Source of the DNA: Orthonyx spaldingii
Taxonomy: Eukaryota > Chordata > Aves > Passeriformes > Orthonychidae
Length of the DNA stretch: 64,000 nucleotides
Reading direction: 5' to 3'
NCBI GenBank assembly: GCA_013397795.1
Contig: VZTJ01001196.1
Location: 1 to 64,000 of the forward strand
Shown here: piece after piece, positions 12,165-25,193 of the stretch
Numbering within the stretch: the stretch's first letter is position 1
Layout: every line of letters starts with the position of its first letter
Position numbers and translations under genes: made by a program
The notes under the pieces: generated by a model
What the model saw: only the letters and a program-made list of their open reading frames with translations
What the model was told of the DNA's origin: nothing
Database searches by the model: none

Positions 12165-15124
12165 TTTTTTTTTTTTTGTTTTTTTTTCATTTTTTTGACC
12201 TGGTCAGCATCTGCAATCAAGGCTATTCATGAAAATATTTCCATGGGATATAGAAAGACACTTTTGGAGGCCCAATGTAGGATGCTGCATTTGATCCATA
12301 AAGGAGTGACTGCACAATTATTTTCTTTAAAGTTTAATTGTGGAGCCTGCTTTTGGTAGCATATATACCTCCTGAAGAGTATTTGAAAGTAAGTTCTATT
12401 TATGTCCTGTTATACCACTGGGACTAAATTTTTGTTTTATGTATTGTCTGAAGAATACATCATTAATGGTGACAAATTAGTCATCTACCTCAAATATTTA
12501 CTGTATTTATTGACATGACACCCAAGCAAGAGCCAAGAAAGAAGTCACCTTGTACAAAACATAGACATAGACAGAGAACAGCAGATAGCTTATGTGTTTA
12601 ACTGTGGATATTTGATGAATGGAATCACAACAGAAAACTTGACAGATATTTTTGACTGAGTGAAACTGTTGGGAGAAATAAGAAAATTAATTCTACAACT
12701 TCTGCAATCAGTGCTTTTAATCTTTATTTTGTACCTTGTTTCATTACTGTATCTTACTTATTTTTATACCTTTTCCCCCTGTTGCTGCTTTTTGTATTTT
12801 ATAGGGGTTTTTTTCTTATAAAACATATAGTATGCAATAGGAATAAAAATGGTACCTATGAGATATAGTAAAATCTAGATAAGTTAGTGCTGGTAAACAA
12901 CTTGTTATATTTTGGAATTACTGTCCTTACCTTTCTTAGGCATTTTAATTATTAGTTTGTTCTGGGTTAAGAAAAAACTTGAATATGAATGACAGAAATG
13001 CTTTAACCTTTTTAAATTTATAGTTGAGAGCATGTTCCCCTCTCCCTCCCTCCATCCCTTCTGCCAAGGAACGAAAAAAAAAGAGAAAGAGTCTTTTCAC
13101 TAAGCTTGTATTTTCCCATAGCACAAAAATTTTCATTGGCTTGATTACTCTGGAGGACTGGCTATTAGAGTGGAAAAGAACCAAAAGAAATGAAAAAAAA
13201 ATTTGTAATGTCATGGATGTGATATCCAATGCAATTACCACAGCTTTGTCTACTGCCACACACAGTCACAGTTGTGCTGTGATTGAAGAGAAGGGCTGAG
13301 GGAAGTGTGGTCTGTGAGGGCCTCCCACAAGTTCTCCTCCTTTGAGCAGCAGCTTGGGAGGGCGGTACGAGTGCAGATCCTGGAGGAAGGTTTCCTATGG
13401 GTTCACAAGTGGGTGATCAAGCTGCCATATATGGGTATCACTGTATCTGCTGCCTCTGGGGTCTCAGCAAGCCGGCTTACAAATAGTCCTGAAGAAGCAA
13501 GAAACACAGTGTAGCTGAGGATATTTTTCATGCCAAATTTCATGGTCCCTGCTGTGAAGTCTCAACAAAAATTCTCTTTCTGGATTAAGCTATCCTGGAT
13601 CAATGCAGGACTCTTCACCTTTCTTTTTTTTTTTTTTTTTTTTCCCCTGGGAATCATTCATTTTAACGCTATCTTTAGTTACCGCTTTTAAGGAGCATCT
13701 GAGCACACGCAACAAGGCATCCTAGTACTCTGAAGTAAATTCTTAGATAGTCCTTAGAACAGGCAGTCACCTGATGCTGCCAAAATGTTGGTGCTGATGA
13801 AAAATGAACAAGAATGTGAGTTCTTGCCAGTAGCACTCAGCTTACTCTAAGATCAGAGTTGTAATTAAATGGGCTCTTCAAAAACATTATTTTGACCCCC
13901 GACAAGTTTGTAAAGAAATTACTTTTCCTACAAGTCCTCCTTCTGTTTGATGAAGTCTTTCATCTTACTTCTGAAACTACAGGTCCCGAGCAGAAACTAT
14001 AGCTCCCAAGCATTTCCCTTGTTTAACCCACCCAGCACTGTGCTTCCTTTCTCCCTGCTTGTCTGACTCAGATGTTGTTTCTTAAGTATCGCTGAGGAAC
14101 TTTCTACCTTATTTTACATACGAAGTTGTTTTGTTCCCTGCATTATGAAGTTTGATGGGCAGGAGTGTGTGGGTGTTTTGCTCATGTGCCTTGGGTCTAA
14201 TTTACTTTTTATTTGTGAAACCTTTCTTTTAACACATATGATTGATGAAATGGACTTAAGCAACAGCTTTATGGTACAAGTAACATCAGGAAATAGTCAC
14301 TAATATATGGAATTGATAATGAAGTGGAATGTATGAATTCTTGATAACCATTAGTGCAAAAACCCATTTCTTTTATAGCACATCCCCTATTCTGAGATGA
14401 CAGCTTTTTTCTCTCTTGTGAATGTGAAGTGCCAGATTATGAATTCAATAGCTGCCTCTTTTTCAGGGCATTGCTTATGAATCTGCCCTGCCCTGTCACT
14501 GCACATTATTAGCATTAAACACACTTGCAACACCATAAATTTACAAGATGCATGCCGTATCTGAAAAGCTTATGGTCTAAATGAGATAGGAGAAATTCAC
14601 AGCAAAACACAGGACAACAGTTCAGGAAAGGCAGTGTGTAAGGATTATTATTCATGATTTAAATTATGGGGAAGAACTGCACAAAGAGTTGCATGTTAGG
14701 AGAAATTTGAAAAAGAAGACAGAGGGCATTTGATAGCTAGGAAAAGGAAAATTGCTCCAGAGACAGGACTAGAAGAATTCTAAGATAGCACATCAAAAGC
14801 TTTCATTAGTGAATTAATAGCCAGGTTCCTCTCCCCGCTGATAATCCTCACTTCATCAGATGTGCCTCTGCACATTGCTGTCAGCATATTGTCTGCTTGT
14901 TTTTTAACATCTGGTTTGAAAGACTGAAGGGGTAGGCACCATTTTATTCTATAAATTACTGACACCTGTAGCTCATACTACTTACAATGACATTAATGGA
15001 CATTTTACATTTTGAAAATCAAGCCTTGAATAGATACCATATTGTACTTCAAATGTGTCCTAGAGTGATTTTATGTATGTATTTTATGCTACTTATTCCA
15101 TATCATCTGCTATGCTTAGAAATT
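12165..15124. other. Gene-free interval
   Basis: No supported gene. A T run of 20 lies at 13624-13643. The stretch 13270-13510 is richer in G+C than its surroundings but I cannot assign it to a repeat family or gene. Overlapping ORFs on opposite strands at 12945-13299 are driven by lysine- or phenylalanine-rich low-complexity DNA and look non-coding. Confidence 0.55.
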
Positions 15125-15128
15125 AGTT

Positions 15129-15686
15129 TGTCCCTTTAATTGAGTCAGAGAAAAGCCGGCACAGGTTTTGTTTACATTCTTCGACTCCAGCAGAAACAGA
15201 AACAACAGGACAGTGGAACATAAGGGGAGAATTTTTGCTCTCGGAGTTTTTTTTTCTGCCCTTCCTTCTTCTGCCAGGGAGCAGGAGACAGGGACTTTGG
15301 TCCTCTGGTTTTTTTTCCCTCGTTGGCTGAAGCAAGAAGCATTTTACAGACTGTGGTTTCTCTCTCTGGGATTTTTTCAGCACCTCTCCGGTCCAGGACA
15401 TCGGGACACCTTCCTGGGGGGGTCTGTCCCCCCCCCCNACTGAACCGCAGCCAAGGAGGGATTTCTCTGAATCACTGACTCATCAAAGCAACTAGAGGTT
15501 TCCATTTGTTTAATACTATTCATTTGGTTTGGTAAATAAATAGTTTTTTCCACTTGTTTTTTTCCTCGAAGGAAGTTTTTCCCGAGCTGGTTTGGGGGGA
15601 GGGGCTGCTGAAATCTGCTCTCCTGAAGGAGACTCTTTTGGAAGTCCCCTCTCCAAATTTGGCTCAAACCAGCACAAAATGCCACA
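15129..15686 (+). mobile_element. Solo LTR of an endogenous retrovirus
   Basis: This 558-bp block starts TGTCCCTTTAATTG and ends AATGCCACA, so it has TG...CA ends. AGTT stands directly on both sides (15125-15128 and 15687-15690); a 4-bp duplication fits gammaretrovirus-like ERV1 integration. An AATAAA polyadenylation signal is at 15535-15540, about 150 bp before the 3' end, which is a normal R/U5 arrangement on the plus strand. The block is richer in G+C and in pyrimidine and purine tracts than its flanks. No internal retroviral sequence adjoins it, so it appears to be solo. A C run ending in one N (15438) marks a local sequencing problem. A flank T adjoins the left edge, so the duplication could also be read as AGTTT with a shifted boundary. 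The subfamily is not identified. Confidence 0.65.
15535..15540 (+). terminator. LTR polyadenylation signal
   Basis: AATAAA in the second half of the LTR at 15129-15686, at a position suitable for the U3-R part of a plus-strand LTR. Confidence 0.5.
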
Positions 15687-15690
15687 AGTT

Positions 15691-17415
15691 TTTGTTTGTT
15701 TAACAGGTCTACCAAAAGGGTGTCTCTATTCTTTATGGTTAGAATGAGCAGTCAGTTACCAAACCAGTGTAAACTACATATCTTAATTACATTTTTGTCA
15801 GTGACCCTTACTGCAGGTTTGGTTGGGTTTTTTTTCCCCTTTGGTTTTGATGAGTTTTTATTGTTTGTTTTGAGGATTTCTTTTTTTGTTTGATTTTATT
15901 TTTGGGATGGTGGTGTTTTATCTTTAGGTCTGTACCTTATGAAACTGGCTGGTGTGGTAAATTGAGTAGATCCGTGAGTACTTTTGCAGTACTAATACAT
16001 GAAAATATACAACGTGAGTTATTAAAGAGTAAGACAACACCATCGGTTCATGATGTCTTGAGATTGTCAGTCAGTGGGAACTTGAGGATTACTGTGATGA
16101 AATAGATTTGTTCCATTCTTATATTCTCCTTGAACTTCCAGTATTGGTTGTTGTCAGAGACATGTTACTAGGCTAGAAGGAAGTTTGATCTGACCTGCTT
16201 CAGGGGCTCCTGTGAGTATTTCTTGACCTGTGAGTTTAGGGAGAATGGGTTTGTTTTTCTAGGGAGGCGAGTAGAGAGAAAATGCTGGGAAAATACTAGG
16301 AGATGCCAGCATTCAAGTGATTCTGTTTATGTGCTCAGTCAATGGTAGGTGGTTTTGCTAGCATGAAGGAAGGAGGAAGACACTCTTGTATTCTACCTGT
16401 AAAACATGTAGGTACTGCCTGTTGCATGAAAGAAAAAGTTAGAAATACACGACTGTTCTATGAAGACAATCCTTCATAACTGCACCAGCAGGGAAGAAAT
16501 GACATTTAAATGAAAAAGGACTTAAGGACTAAATACAAGTAGCAGCTTGGGAATTCATAAGAGGTTTACGTGGGAAGATGAAACTAAGAATATGATTGAG
16601 AATAAGTTTCCTGCTGTCCTCCTACCATTTGTATTACTGAGGTATTTTAATTTATAGTTTACTAAAAAAAGTAGGCCCACAATACTCACTATAGCAAAGT
16701 ATATCTTGAGGATATCATACTGTCTTCAGAGTGGACATCTTTGTGACTCTTGCACTTACAGCAAGGAAGCTGGGGCTGTGTGTTCCACAACCACTTCTCC
16801 AGCTGTTTTCGACGTGTCAGCTGTGGAGCTGAAGATTTTATTTCCTTTTACTAAGTGGCATTGCTAAGTCACTCTCTTCCTTGTATGCAGTAATCCAGTT
16901 GCAAACACCAACAAGGAATCCCCCACTTCTGAGGATCAACAGTTTACTACCTTCCTCTACGTGCAATATTTTCCCAAAGGACTCCCCTGATATTCCACTG
17001 GAGTCTTTAGGAATAGCTCTCCTCTACTTCCTGGAGGCCTGCAAATTGCCTACTCAGCCTCAGAGACTTGCCATGACATAATTTCTTTGGTGGTTCTCTT
17101 ACTTCTCTCACATTGGAGCATCTCTTCTTTTAAGAGTAAGAAACTTCAGTCTTTCAAAGCAAGGGAAATTCTCAAAGCATGAGATTTCTGTGAGAGGTAC
17201 TTGAGTGGATTCTTTAGTTCCCTCTAATTTCTTAAGAATACCTTCAATGCTGGTGCTTGAAGATAATCTATAATTGCAGGAACCCTCATACTTTGATCTT
17301 AACATTTGAAAGTCATAACTATGTGTATTCTTTTTAAAAGTTAGTGGAACAGAAGTCTTTCCTGGTAAAGACCATCACTAGTTGATTTGGAGCGAACTCC
17401 TTGTCCCCACCTTCA
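15691..17415. other. Gene-free interval
   Basis: Unique A+T-rich sequence with T/G-rich low-complexity tracts at about 15815-15910. No gene or mobile element recognised. Confidence 0.55.
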
Positions 17416-17781
17416 TGGAATCACAGAACCACATGATGGTTGAGGTAGGTTGTAAGGGACGTCTGGATGTTCAACCAGTTCAGCCTCCCTGCTCAAGCAG
17501 GGCAACCTTAAGCAGTCTGCCCACGATAATGTCTGTATGGGATAGAGACTTCACAACCTCTCTGTGCAATCTGCAGTCACCTTCAAAGAGAAAAAGCATT
17601 CCTGATGTTTGGAAAGAACCTCCTGTGCATGTTGCCTCTTGTCTTGCCACTGTGCTCTGTCACAGGAAAGAGCCTGGTTCTGTCTTCTTTACATGCTCTG
17701 TTCAGATACTTATGCATATTGATAATTTCCCCTGAATCTTCTCTTCCCCAGGTTGAGCAGTCATAACTCTCAGTCCTGCAC
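17416..17781 (-). mobile_element. CR1 LINE fragment, 3' end
   Basis: The plus-strand sequence starts TGGAATCACAGAACCACATG and continues through TGGTTGAGGTAGG, CTGCTCAAGCAGGGC, CACAACCTCTCTG, GAACCTCCTGTG and ATTGATAATTTCCCCTGA. This is the reverse complement of the 3' part of CR1 ORF2 and its tail, in the correct order. The element is therefore on the minus strand, with its 3' terminus at the left, and is strongly 5' truncated, the normal fate of CR1 copies. No open frame survives on the minus strand; the 117-codon plus-strand ORF through it (17382-17735) is antisense noise. Confidence 0.9.
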
Positions 17782-18957
17782 GTGTTCTGCCTGCAGCTTT
17801 ATTTTTCTATGTAGAAAAGCATACTAACATTTCCTGCAGGACAACTTATTTACTAAAAACCATGGCTGCAACTACACAGAAAATATGTTCACAAAAGTGT
17901 ATTAATCAACATAACTAGATTTAATTGCCTTGACTTTCTTTTGAAAAGGTCAGAAAATCTCACTTTGGCAGTTATGGAATAAAGCATTTCATAGTTTTTC
18001 AAATAAAATTTGAGAAGAAAGCAATTGTGAATATGAAATTTAAAAAAGGAAACCTACATGAGACCTTTCCTTATGGATTGATTAAAATATCAAGTTTCAT
18101 CTGAAGAATATTTTTTCATATTTTCATTTGAGCTCCACAAAAAGTGATAAATTTATTAATTTTCTTTTATTAAAAACACTGTAATTCATCAGTTTTATAT
18201 ACAGCATCATTATGCATTATGCTTAAGTTTTGCATTACTGCATTGCCAGAACATGTGACTTTGGTAATCTTTTATACTTCCACCTTGTGAATAATGTAAT
18301 TGTTTTCTTCATGTGTTCATTTTCTTCCTTTTGTTCCCTATTTTCCACTGACTGAAGTTGTTCCCTATCTTTCTTTGATGACCTTAATGATCTCTTACCT
18401 GTTTTTTGACATTTTGCAGTATAAAGTCCACTATTAAGATTAGAAGGTTTTGTATTATAATCCTAGTGGCCCTGAGACATGCTGTCTTTGCTTAATTCCT
18501 CTCTGTGTCCCAGTTCCCCCTTTTTACTTGGCTATGGAAGGAAACACTACCTACTGCCTTTTTTTCCACTGGATAATGAAAACACAGTTAACTTGTCATT
18601 TTGATAATCTATCCATGTCGATATTGAAATACCTGTATGTAAGTCCAACTTTAAAATATTATTTTCTTATACTTTTATCAGTAAGATTTACCCTTTTTGC
18701 CTGCAGAATTTTATGAATGCTATGTATAGCAGCTCTGATAGATTTATTTGGACTGACTGCCAGTTACCTATGTATTTTTATTCATTATATTTAACAGAAA
18801 AGGTCACTCTTTATTGATATTTCTGCTACTGGTAGATAAGACTCTAAAAGACTTCTAGGGTTTCATCAGCCACAAATCAACAGTTTTGTGAAACTATTCA
18901 TGGCTTGTTGCATCCTACAGAGGCAATTAGATTACTGTTGCCAACAACCATAATTAC

Positions 18958-19008
18958 TCTGTGTGTGTGTGCGTATGTATATAGATATAGATGTATATAA
19001 TATATATG
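18958..19008. repeat. GT/TA compound microsatellite
   Basis: A run of about seven GT units passes into TATAGATATAG and TATATAATATATA. It is a degenerate compound dinucleotide repeat. Confidence 0.8.
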
Positions 19009-20639
19009 ACAAATACATAATCAATTTATGGAGCAGATACACTCACTTGGAAGCTAAATTTTTTATGAAAACATCCTCTGTATTGCAGATTTAGTAACAA
19101 AAGCTTTTCAAGTTAATTAAACAGTAATATAATTTCCTGATCAGTTTGCCTTTATATTTATAGTATTCAGACATTTACAGGTTGCAAATCATTCTCTTAC
19201 CTAGCTGTAGCTAGATACGGTAGGCACTTAAAGAAATGCACTGAAAATGTGGTAGCTGACTTCTGTTCTCTTACACAAAATGCTTCCCGCAGTTTCAGGG
19301 TTGTGCAAAAGATGTAGCACTATGCTGGTTTTCCTTCTATTTTTCTGTTTTTTATGTTTGTGCTCTGTCTAAACACAACTGACTTTCACTAAGCAAAAAG
19401 CACTGTTGTATTCTCTGGTTAAATCCAACCTTATTTAACATCTGATGTTTTAAGACACACATCTTAAGCAGCATAATTGAGAGAAAAACAGGTCTTCTCA
19501 GTTGTTGAACTTACTTCAATGTGCTTTAATTAAGTCCTTTCCTTATGATGACTTCTCTCTGATGTACTTTTTGTGCCTTTATTGCAGATACTACTGAGTA
19601 GTTGTGGTTTGAAAACACTAAGATCCTTTAAATTCAAACCCATAGGACAGCTGAACAGATTTTATTAAATATTTAAATTTCAGAGGCTGGATAAGAGTCT
19701 CTTCCCAGCAAATGATTTTCAAAGCATTTTACTTTTTATTTAGTAGAAGATACTGTTGATTTTGAATAAATTCTGAGTTTGATAACATCTTTATTTATAG
19801 TAGGGAGTAGAGGAAGGAAAGGATGAGGGACATGTGGCATTGATAGCAGCTGTAGCTCATGGAATACTTGGTTAAAAAATGCATATATCCTTAAAGAAAT
19901 ACCCTTAAAATTAAATGCTTTCAGTGACCAAACAGAGTTCACATTTGTGAACACTGAATGACGCATACTAGGCACTACTTTGACAAGTCAGCTGTTGTTG
20001 TAAGTCTAAGAAGCACAACAAGAAATGAGAAGCACACCATGACACAAAATCTTCTCAGATAAATTGTTGGATGTGCGTATCAAGGAAACAGTGAATTCAA
20101 GTCTTTCCTGTTAAGTTAGCACTATGATTGCACAGTTCCATTTATGCATCATTTTCTTTGCATCATTTTGTCTATTTTCTAGATGACAAAGATGATAAAA
20201 GAAAACATATACAGTTTAAGACCTGCTACCTCCCTATCTTTATTTCTTATGCATTTTACCCTGTGAATTAGGCTACCTGACATCAGGTTTGGATTTAGTT
20301 TGTTGAAGCAGATGCATTCTGAACCCCAAAATATCTGTCATCAGTTAGCAAACATAGTTTGTGCTTGACTTTCAGGAAGTGTTTCTTGCGAGAGGGCTGT
20401 CACATCTTTTGTTATATGGCTTGGAAAGGTGTTTATACTCCTCTATGGCTTTAAAAAGCACCAAGTTCATTTAAATAATTGTACAGTCATTTAGTTAATA
20501 TGTTCTTTTTTAAACTTGCCTAATGATGGTGAACGTAGTTTTGATGGCAAAAGAACCCCTTTTATGTAACAGCATTTTTCTTCTCCCTCCTCCACCCCCA
20601 CCTTGCAAAATAAATGCAACACAATTATTGTACTGCTGA

Positions 20640-20890
20640 GAAATTAGCTCATTTGCAAATGCCACCTTGGAACACAAGAAGAAAGGCATTTATTGAAGCA
20701 CTAATAAAGGCACCGTGTTAGAATAATTTTATGCTGACGGGCCTACAATCGCTCAATATTTTAAGAGCTGTCATCACACCAGCATGAGCTGCATGCAAAA
20801 GTACAAATTTATGCTGTGACATCATGGCACTAAAAGTATAATTGGAATAAAATTACAATGCTTCACTCTAGCATTCAGCGGTAAGACAGA
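20640..20890. promoter_or_regulatory. Candidate conserved noncoding element
   Basis: A non-repetitive stretch of balanced composition, unlike the T-tract-rich flanks, and with no ORF. It contains the palindrome ATTTGCAAAT (20651-20660), an octamer-like POU site, and TGACATCA (20817-20824), a CRE-like site, among several TAATAA or AATTA homeodomain-type cores. This texture is common in vertebrate developmental enhancers. The call is pattern recognition only: conservation cannot be measured from one sequence, and such motifs also occur by chance. Confidence 0.3.
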
Positions 20891-23800
20891 GCACTTCAGA
20901 TGCCCACCCTGGACCGATCTTTTGCTATGCATCACTGTGCCTTATATTCTGTTAACACATGAAGTATTATGACACAGATTTCTGAAGAGTTCAATGTGTC
21001 CTTCAGGTATTTCCAGAGTAAGCTTTCAGTGGGTACTCAATGACCTGTGTTGTTAATGCACAGTACACTGCACACCACCAGAAAGCTGGAAGAATATTAA
21101 ATCAGCAAAAGCCACCATTTTAACTCTTTAGATATGGATAATTAAGCAAACAGTCACTACACAATGTCTGAGGACCTAATACTATCATTTTTTAGTGAGT
21201 TAATAAATTGCAGTCATGGCCTGTGGTTAAATGCTAAGCTTTAACAAATGAGCACATCTGCATAAGAACTGTGACTTTAGCATTCAACCTTTTGACTTTT
21301 ACCACATCTTCATTCATTGTTGTAACTAGGGAAAAAAAGAAAGAAATGACAATAGATGTCGGTGAGATATAGGAAACTGCAATGAATTATGTGTCGTGTT
21401 TAGACATAATATTCTGCTCATAATCTAGCATTTTCCAGCTAAGATGCAAACCCTTTCAGCATAATCAGACATGCTTTTCCACCACAGTGCAATCAGAGGT
21501 GTTGATTCTGATTTTTCTTGGATTGCTTTACACCTCAACCTTCTACCAGAGTCAATGAGACAAGAACTGTATCTGTGTGATTAAACCTACTTAACCAGAT
21601 CCTGATCTTATTAAAATGAGCTGACAAAAAGAAGTGTCTGTCTCAAAGGCCTTTCACTTGCCCTGTTGTAAAACTAATGCAAGTGAAATTAAGGTATGGC
21701 TAGTCTGGGGGAGTTGGTGACCTTCAGAAACAGGAAAACTGTGGGATGCAATTCTTCAATAGCAATTTAGATTGGATTACTCTGACTGCAGTCATGGTTA
21801 TTGGTGAAAAAGTTTCCCACAGCCCTTTATATATCTTGTTTAATATACCTAATTTTGTTTTTAATAGGTCTGAAATGAGATTGTCTCTCTTGTTAATGCT
21901 CTCATTAATGAAAAACAGATTTATTGCTGAACTTAAAATTGCAATGAGAGAATCTTGGTAGGGGGCTGGTAGTACTGGGGACTCCTAAACTGAAGGTGTG
22001 CTGGTGAGGCTGCGCACTACAGGCTGGTCCTCAGGCAGGGCTCGGCCAGACTGTCAGCTCAGTTGGGAGTCGATGTCACCTGCCTGGGATCTGCCCTGGC
22101 TCCCAGCTCTGGTGACTGATCTCAAAGGTACCCCAACTGCTGTGTCTCTTGGAACAAGACCATAGTGTCAAGGACTGCTTGGCCTGTGGAGGCAGAAGGA
22201 AGGGAAGAAGGCTGTGCCCACTTTCCCAGCACATCTGACATTTGGCACTATAAACCCTTCCTCTCTGTTTTTATACTTAGACCAGCACAGGTATAACAAG
22301 TTCTTTTACTATTATTCAATGCTACATATATTTTCTTAAGTCAGACACAAGCCGTGTCTGTGAATTTGTGGCATTTACTGTGCCTACTGACCAAGTAAAT
22401 TGCCAAATGCTTATTTTTCTAATCAGATTAGTCATAGTGAATCCAATACCCATGACAATTCAGCTATTTATTTATTTATTTGTGATGTAAACTGAATCAA
22501 ATATGAACAAATAAATAAGGTCAATGAGAAATTTAATAACCCAATAGGAATATTTTATTTAATCTGAAATAAATCAAGATCTTGCATTACAACAATTTTA
22601 ATGCTTCCAGAAAAAATCATATCTGACTTTGAAAAATGGTTTCAAATTTAAGAAATGAAAGTGTTTTGCTTAGAAAATATGATAATGGTGACCTAAAACA
22701 CAGTATCTTCAGGGGTTTTTCCTTCATTTTCTTTTCTGAAACTGCTTAAACTCAGACCAAAATTCAATATAAATTCTGTTTGTCTAAAGGATCGATTCAA
22801 ATTACAGCTAATTTCTCCGATGAATAAAGAATAAGATAACTGGATACATGCAAAAAAGTATATCCAAGAAAACTGTTGTGTGTGGTGTGACCAAGGAGAA
22901 AATGTGCAGGTTTCCCAGAATGACTTTTCCTGCAGCAGTGGGCATGGGCAGACATTGAGCTTTCCCACTACACAATGATAAGGTCCTCTCAGACTGACAC
23001 ATGCAATCCTGATCTCTGGAGACATGATCAAAGCCCTCTACTTCTTCCATAAAAACTGGCAGCTGCTGTATATGTTAGGAAGGGAGAGACAGAAATGGTG
23101 GGAATCACAAACTCCTTGATCTTCCCCCAAAGTGTTTTGCTGTCATCTGTCTCAGGTGTACAGAACAACTTCAGACACATCTGCTCCGCAGCTGCAGCTA
23201 CTCCCAGCCCTTTGCACAGAGACATAAGTGAACCTCAAAATGGCACCAGGAAAGAAAGGGAGAGAGGAAGGGTATCTAATTCACAGCAATGGTTTCTACA
23301 GTTGGTATTCCTAGAAATGATTTGAAGTGGGGAACACATTTGGAAACAAAATGATGGGAGAAGGATTTTTTTAATGGGCTCAGCATACACGTGATTCTCA
23401 GACTTAATATCATCCTCCTGCTTTTGAATGACTTGCTACTCTCAAACGAGTATATGCTGAAGTCTTTTCTTTGAATAATATCCAGGGGACACAGAAATGG
23501 GAAGCTCTCCCAGACTTGGGAAGCTGGCAAACATAATGATGTAGACTTTAAAATATCTCCTATTTTATATATTTTTGCTTTATTCTCTCAATCTTATTTC
23601 AACCCAAACACATATGCTCATAATTTTTGAAATGCATATGCCTGGTTATTTACTGCAGGAGGAAACAAGCTGAATGAAATCAAGATTACTTTTAAGAAAA
23701 GGAAAAAGATAAGCATTGCAAAAGGGACCAAATTTTTAATAACTTTAGCCTAAATCTTGATCTTTCTTGCCACTTTTTTGTTACCCAGGAATTCTGTGGA

Positions 23801-24515
23801 AATAAGTATTAGTACTAGCACTAGTTCAGTGGCTTTGTGAGCCCTGTAAGTGGGGCTTTAAACATTGGTGAAAAGTGTTCCTTCTAGAAGGAGTGGTCTC
23901 AAGAGACTGTTTTGTAGCTGTTCCATCCTTACAATTCCTGCAGTCACAGTTCTGTCTTTCTGTCCCTACAACACCAATTCTCACATATAGGGAATCTCAT
24001 AAACCACAGCTTTGCAGAAAGTAAGTCTCACAGGCATTGAAAAATAAGGTAAGTCCTTGTGAAACTGTAAAATACTTTATTTTTCTAAGCTGACTGAACT
24101 TCATTTTGTAGCTTTATTTTTTTATGAAAACAGTAGCATTGCCACCAGAAAAAAAAATCCCATTGGAACAAAATGTTTGCCTTTATTGTGATTCTGTTGC
24201 CAGAAAGTTGTTAATTTGAAGGTGGTAACACTTCCATCTTTTACACGAGTGAAACATCTAGGGTACATGCCCTGAGGCTATAATTTCCAGAAGGGCTCTC
24301 TATAGCAACAAGTCTCTTGTTAAAGGCCCTGTTACTCTATAAATCAGATGTCAGCACAAAAGGCCTGTGATTTCTGTGAATAATAGCTGCTTTAAGATCA
24401 GGGAAACCTGCAATCCTAAAATTTAGATTCATAATTTCCATTAGCTTGAAAATTTAAGTGAAAATATTCATCCATTTACTTAAAAATGTGGTTGACTCTG
24501 TATATGCTTTTGCGA

Positions 24516-24552
24516 GTGTATATATGCGTATATACTTTGTATATATATATAT
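24516..24552. repeat. TA-rich microsatellite
   Basis: GTGTATATATGCGTATATAC followed shortly by a TA run. The first block is nearly palindromic. Confidence 0.7.
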
Positions 24553-24774
24553 TGCCAAAAAGAGCACAGTCTAGCCTTCTCTGCTCCATGTTACAAAGTG
24601 TCCATTATAAAACATGATTCCTTTGAGATCAGTCTAGGATCATGCCTTTAAGTGCTTTCTTCCCATTTGTAGTAATGAATACCTCAAATTTGAAGACTTC
24701 ACCACAGTCTGATCAGAGAAGAAGCATTATTGGACTGGTTGCTCACCAACATGAAAGAACAAGACTGGTAGTAG

Positions 24775-25115
24775 CCTCAACTTCAGTGATTGTGCACTGG
24801 TGAGCTCACGGTATTGAGGGAAATAGGCCAGGGGAGGAGCAGGAATTAGTGGACAGGAAATCCTGTGAATCTGCCTCCAGGAACATAGGAAATGAATGGA
24901 TCTGTGAGCTCTTTAAGGACATTCTTCTTTAAGCATGAGAGCTCTTGATTCCTTCTACATGAGAGAAATTGAGCAAGGACACCAGCATGGGTCAGTAAGG
25001 ACCTCCCAGACAAATGAAAGTGGAAAGGAAATGCACAGGCAACACAGTGGAACCAGTGAAATGTATCCTGGAAAAAACATAGGGACAGTGCCTGAATGTG
25101 GGGATTAGGAAATTG
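24775..25115 (+). mobile_element. CR1 LINE fragment, endonuclease-RT linker
   Basis: The plus-strand text GAGCTCTTTAAGGACATTCT (from 24908), followed by AGAGCTCTTGATTCC and then GGAAAGGAAATGCACAGGCA (from 25023) and CTGAATGTGGGGATTAGGAA, follows the order of the CR1 ORF2 segment between endonuclease and reverse transcriptase. Translated, it gives a readable ELFKDIFF...ARALDSF-type stretch and then a linker with stops. The right end meets an A+T-rich simple repeat; the left edge is approximate. The fragment is separate from the longer CR1 that starts about 70 bp downstream, because that copy has its own version of the same linker at about 25745-25860. The call rests on remembered family pattern. 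Confidence 0.7.
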
Positions 25116-25134
25116 TGGTGAGGGTCTTACAAAA

Positions 25135-25186
25135 ATGATAATGATAATGATAATAAATAATAACAGCAACAATAACGGTAATAATG
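25135..25186. repeat. (ATGATA)n / (AAT)n simple repeat
   Basis: ATGATAATGATAATGATAAT passing into AATAATAACAGC and AATAATGAG. It lies exactly between two CR1 segments and may derive from an expanded A-rich junction. Confidence 0.75.
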
Positions 25187-25193
25187 AGGTGTA

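Larger units (their letters stand above)
17782..24774. other. Gene-free interval
   Basis: About 7 kb without a supported gene. It holds GT/TA simple repeats (18958-19008, 24516-24552), a short A+T inverted repeat (22472-22482 with 22508-22518), a G+C-richer patch at 21960-22260 and a candidate conserved noncoding element at 20640-20890. No CR1 or LTR sequence is recognised. Confidence 0.55.

Noticed and set aside
11906..12359. ORFs of about 83-105 codons on both strands around 12.1 kb
   Set aside because: They run through 55 undetermined bases and T tracts; the open frames are artefacts of the gap.
15377..15715. 112-codon minus-strand ORF
   Set aside because: It is antisense to the LTR at 15129-15686, contains an undetermined residue and has no protein-like features.
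17382..17735. 117-codon plus-strand ORF
   Set aside because: It runs antisense through a minus-strand CR1 tail; its sequence is explained by the repeat.
24846..25172. 108-codon minus-strand ORF starting with a leucine/isoleucine run
   Set aside because: Its hydrophobic start, which looks like a signal peptide, comes from the ATGATA simple repeat, and the rest is antisense to a CR1 fragment.
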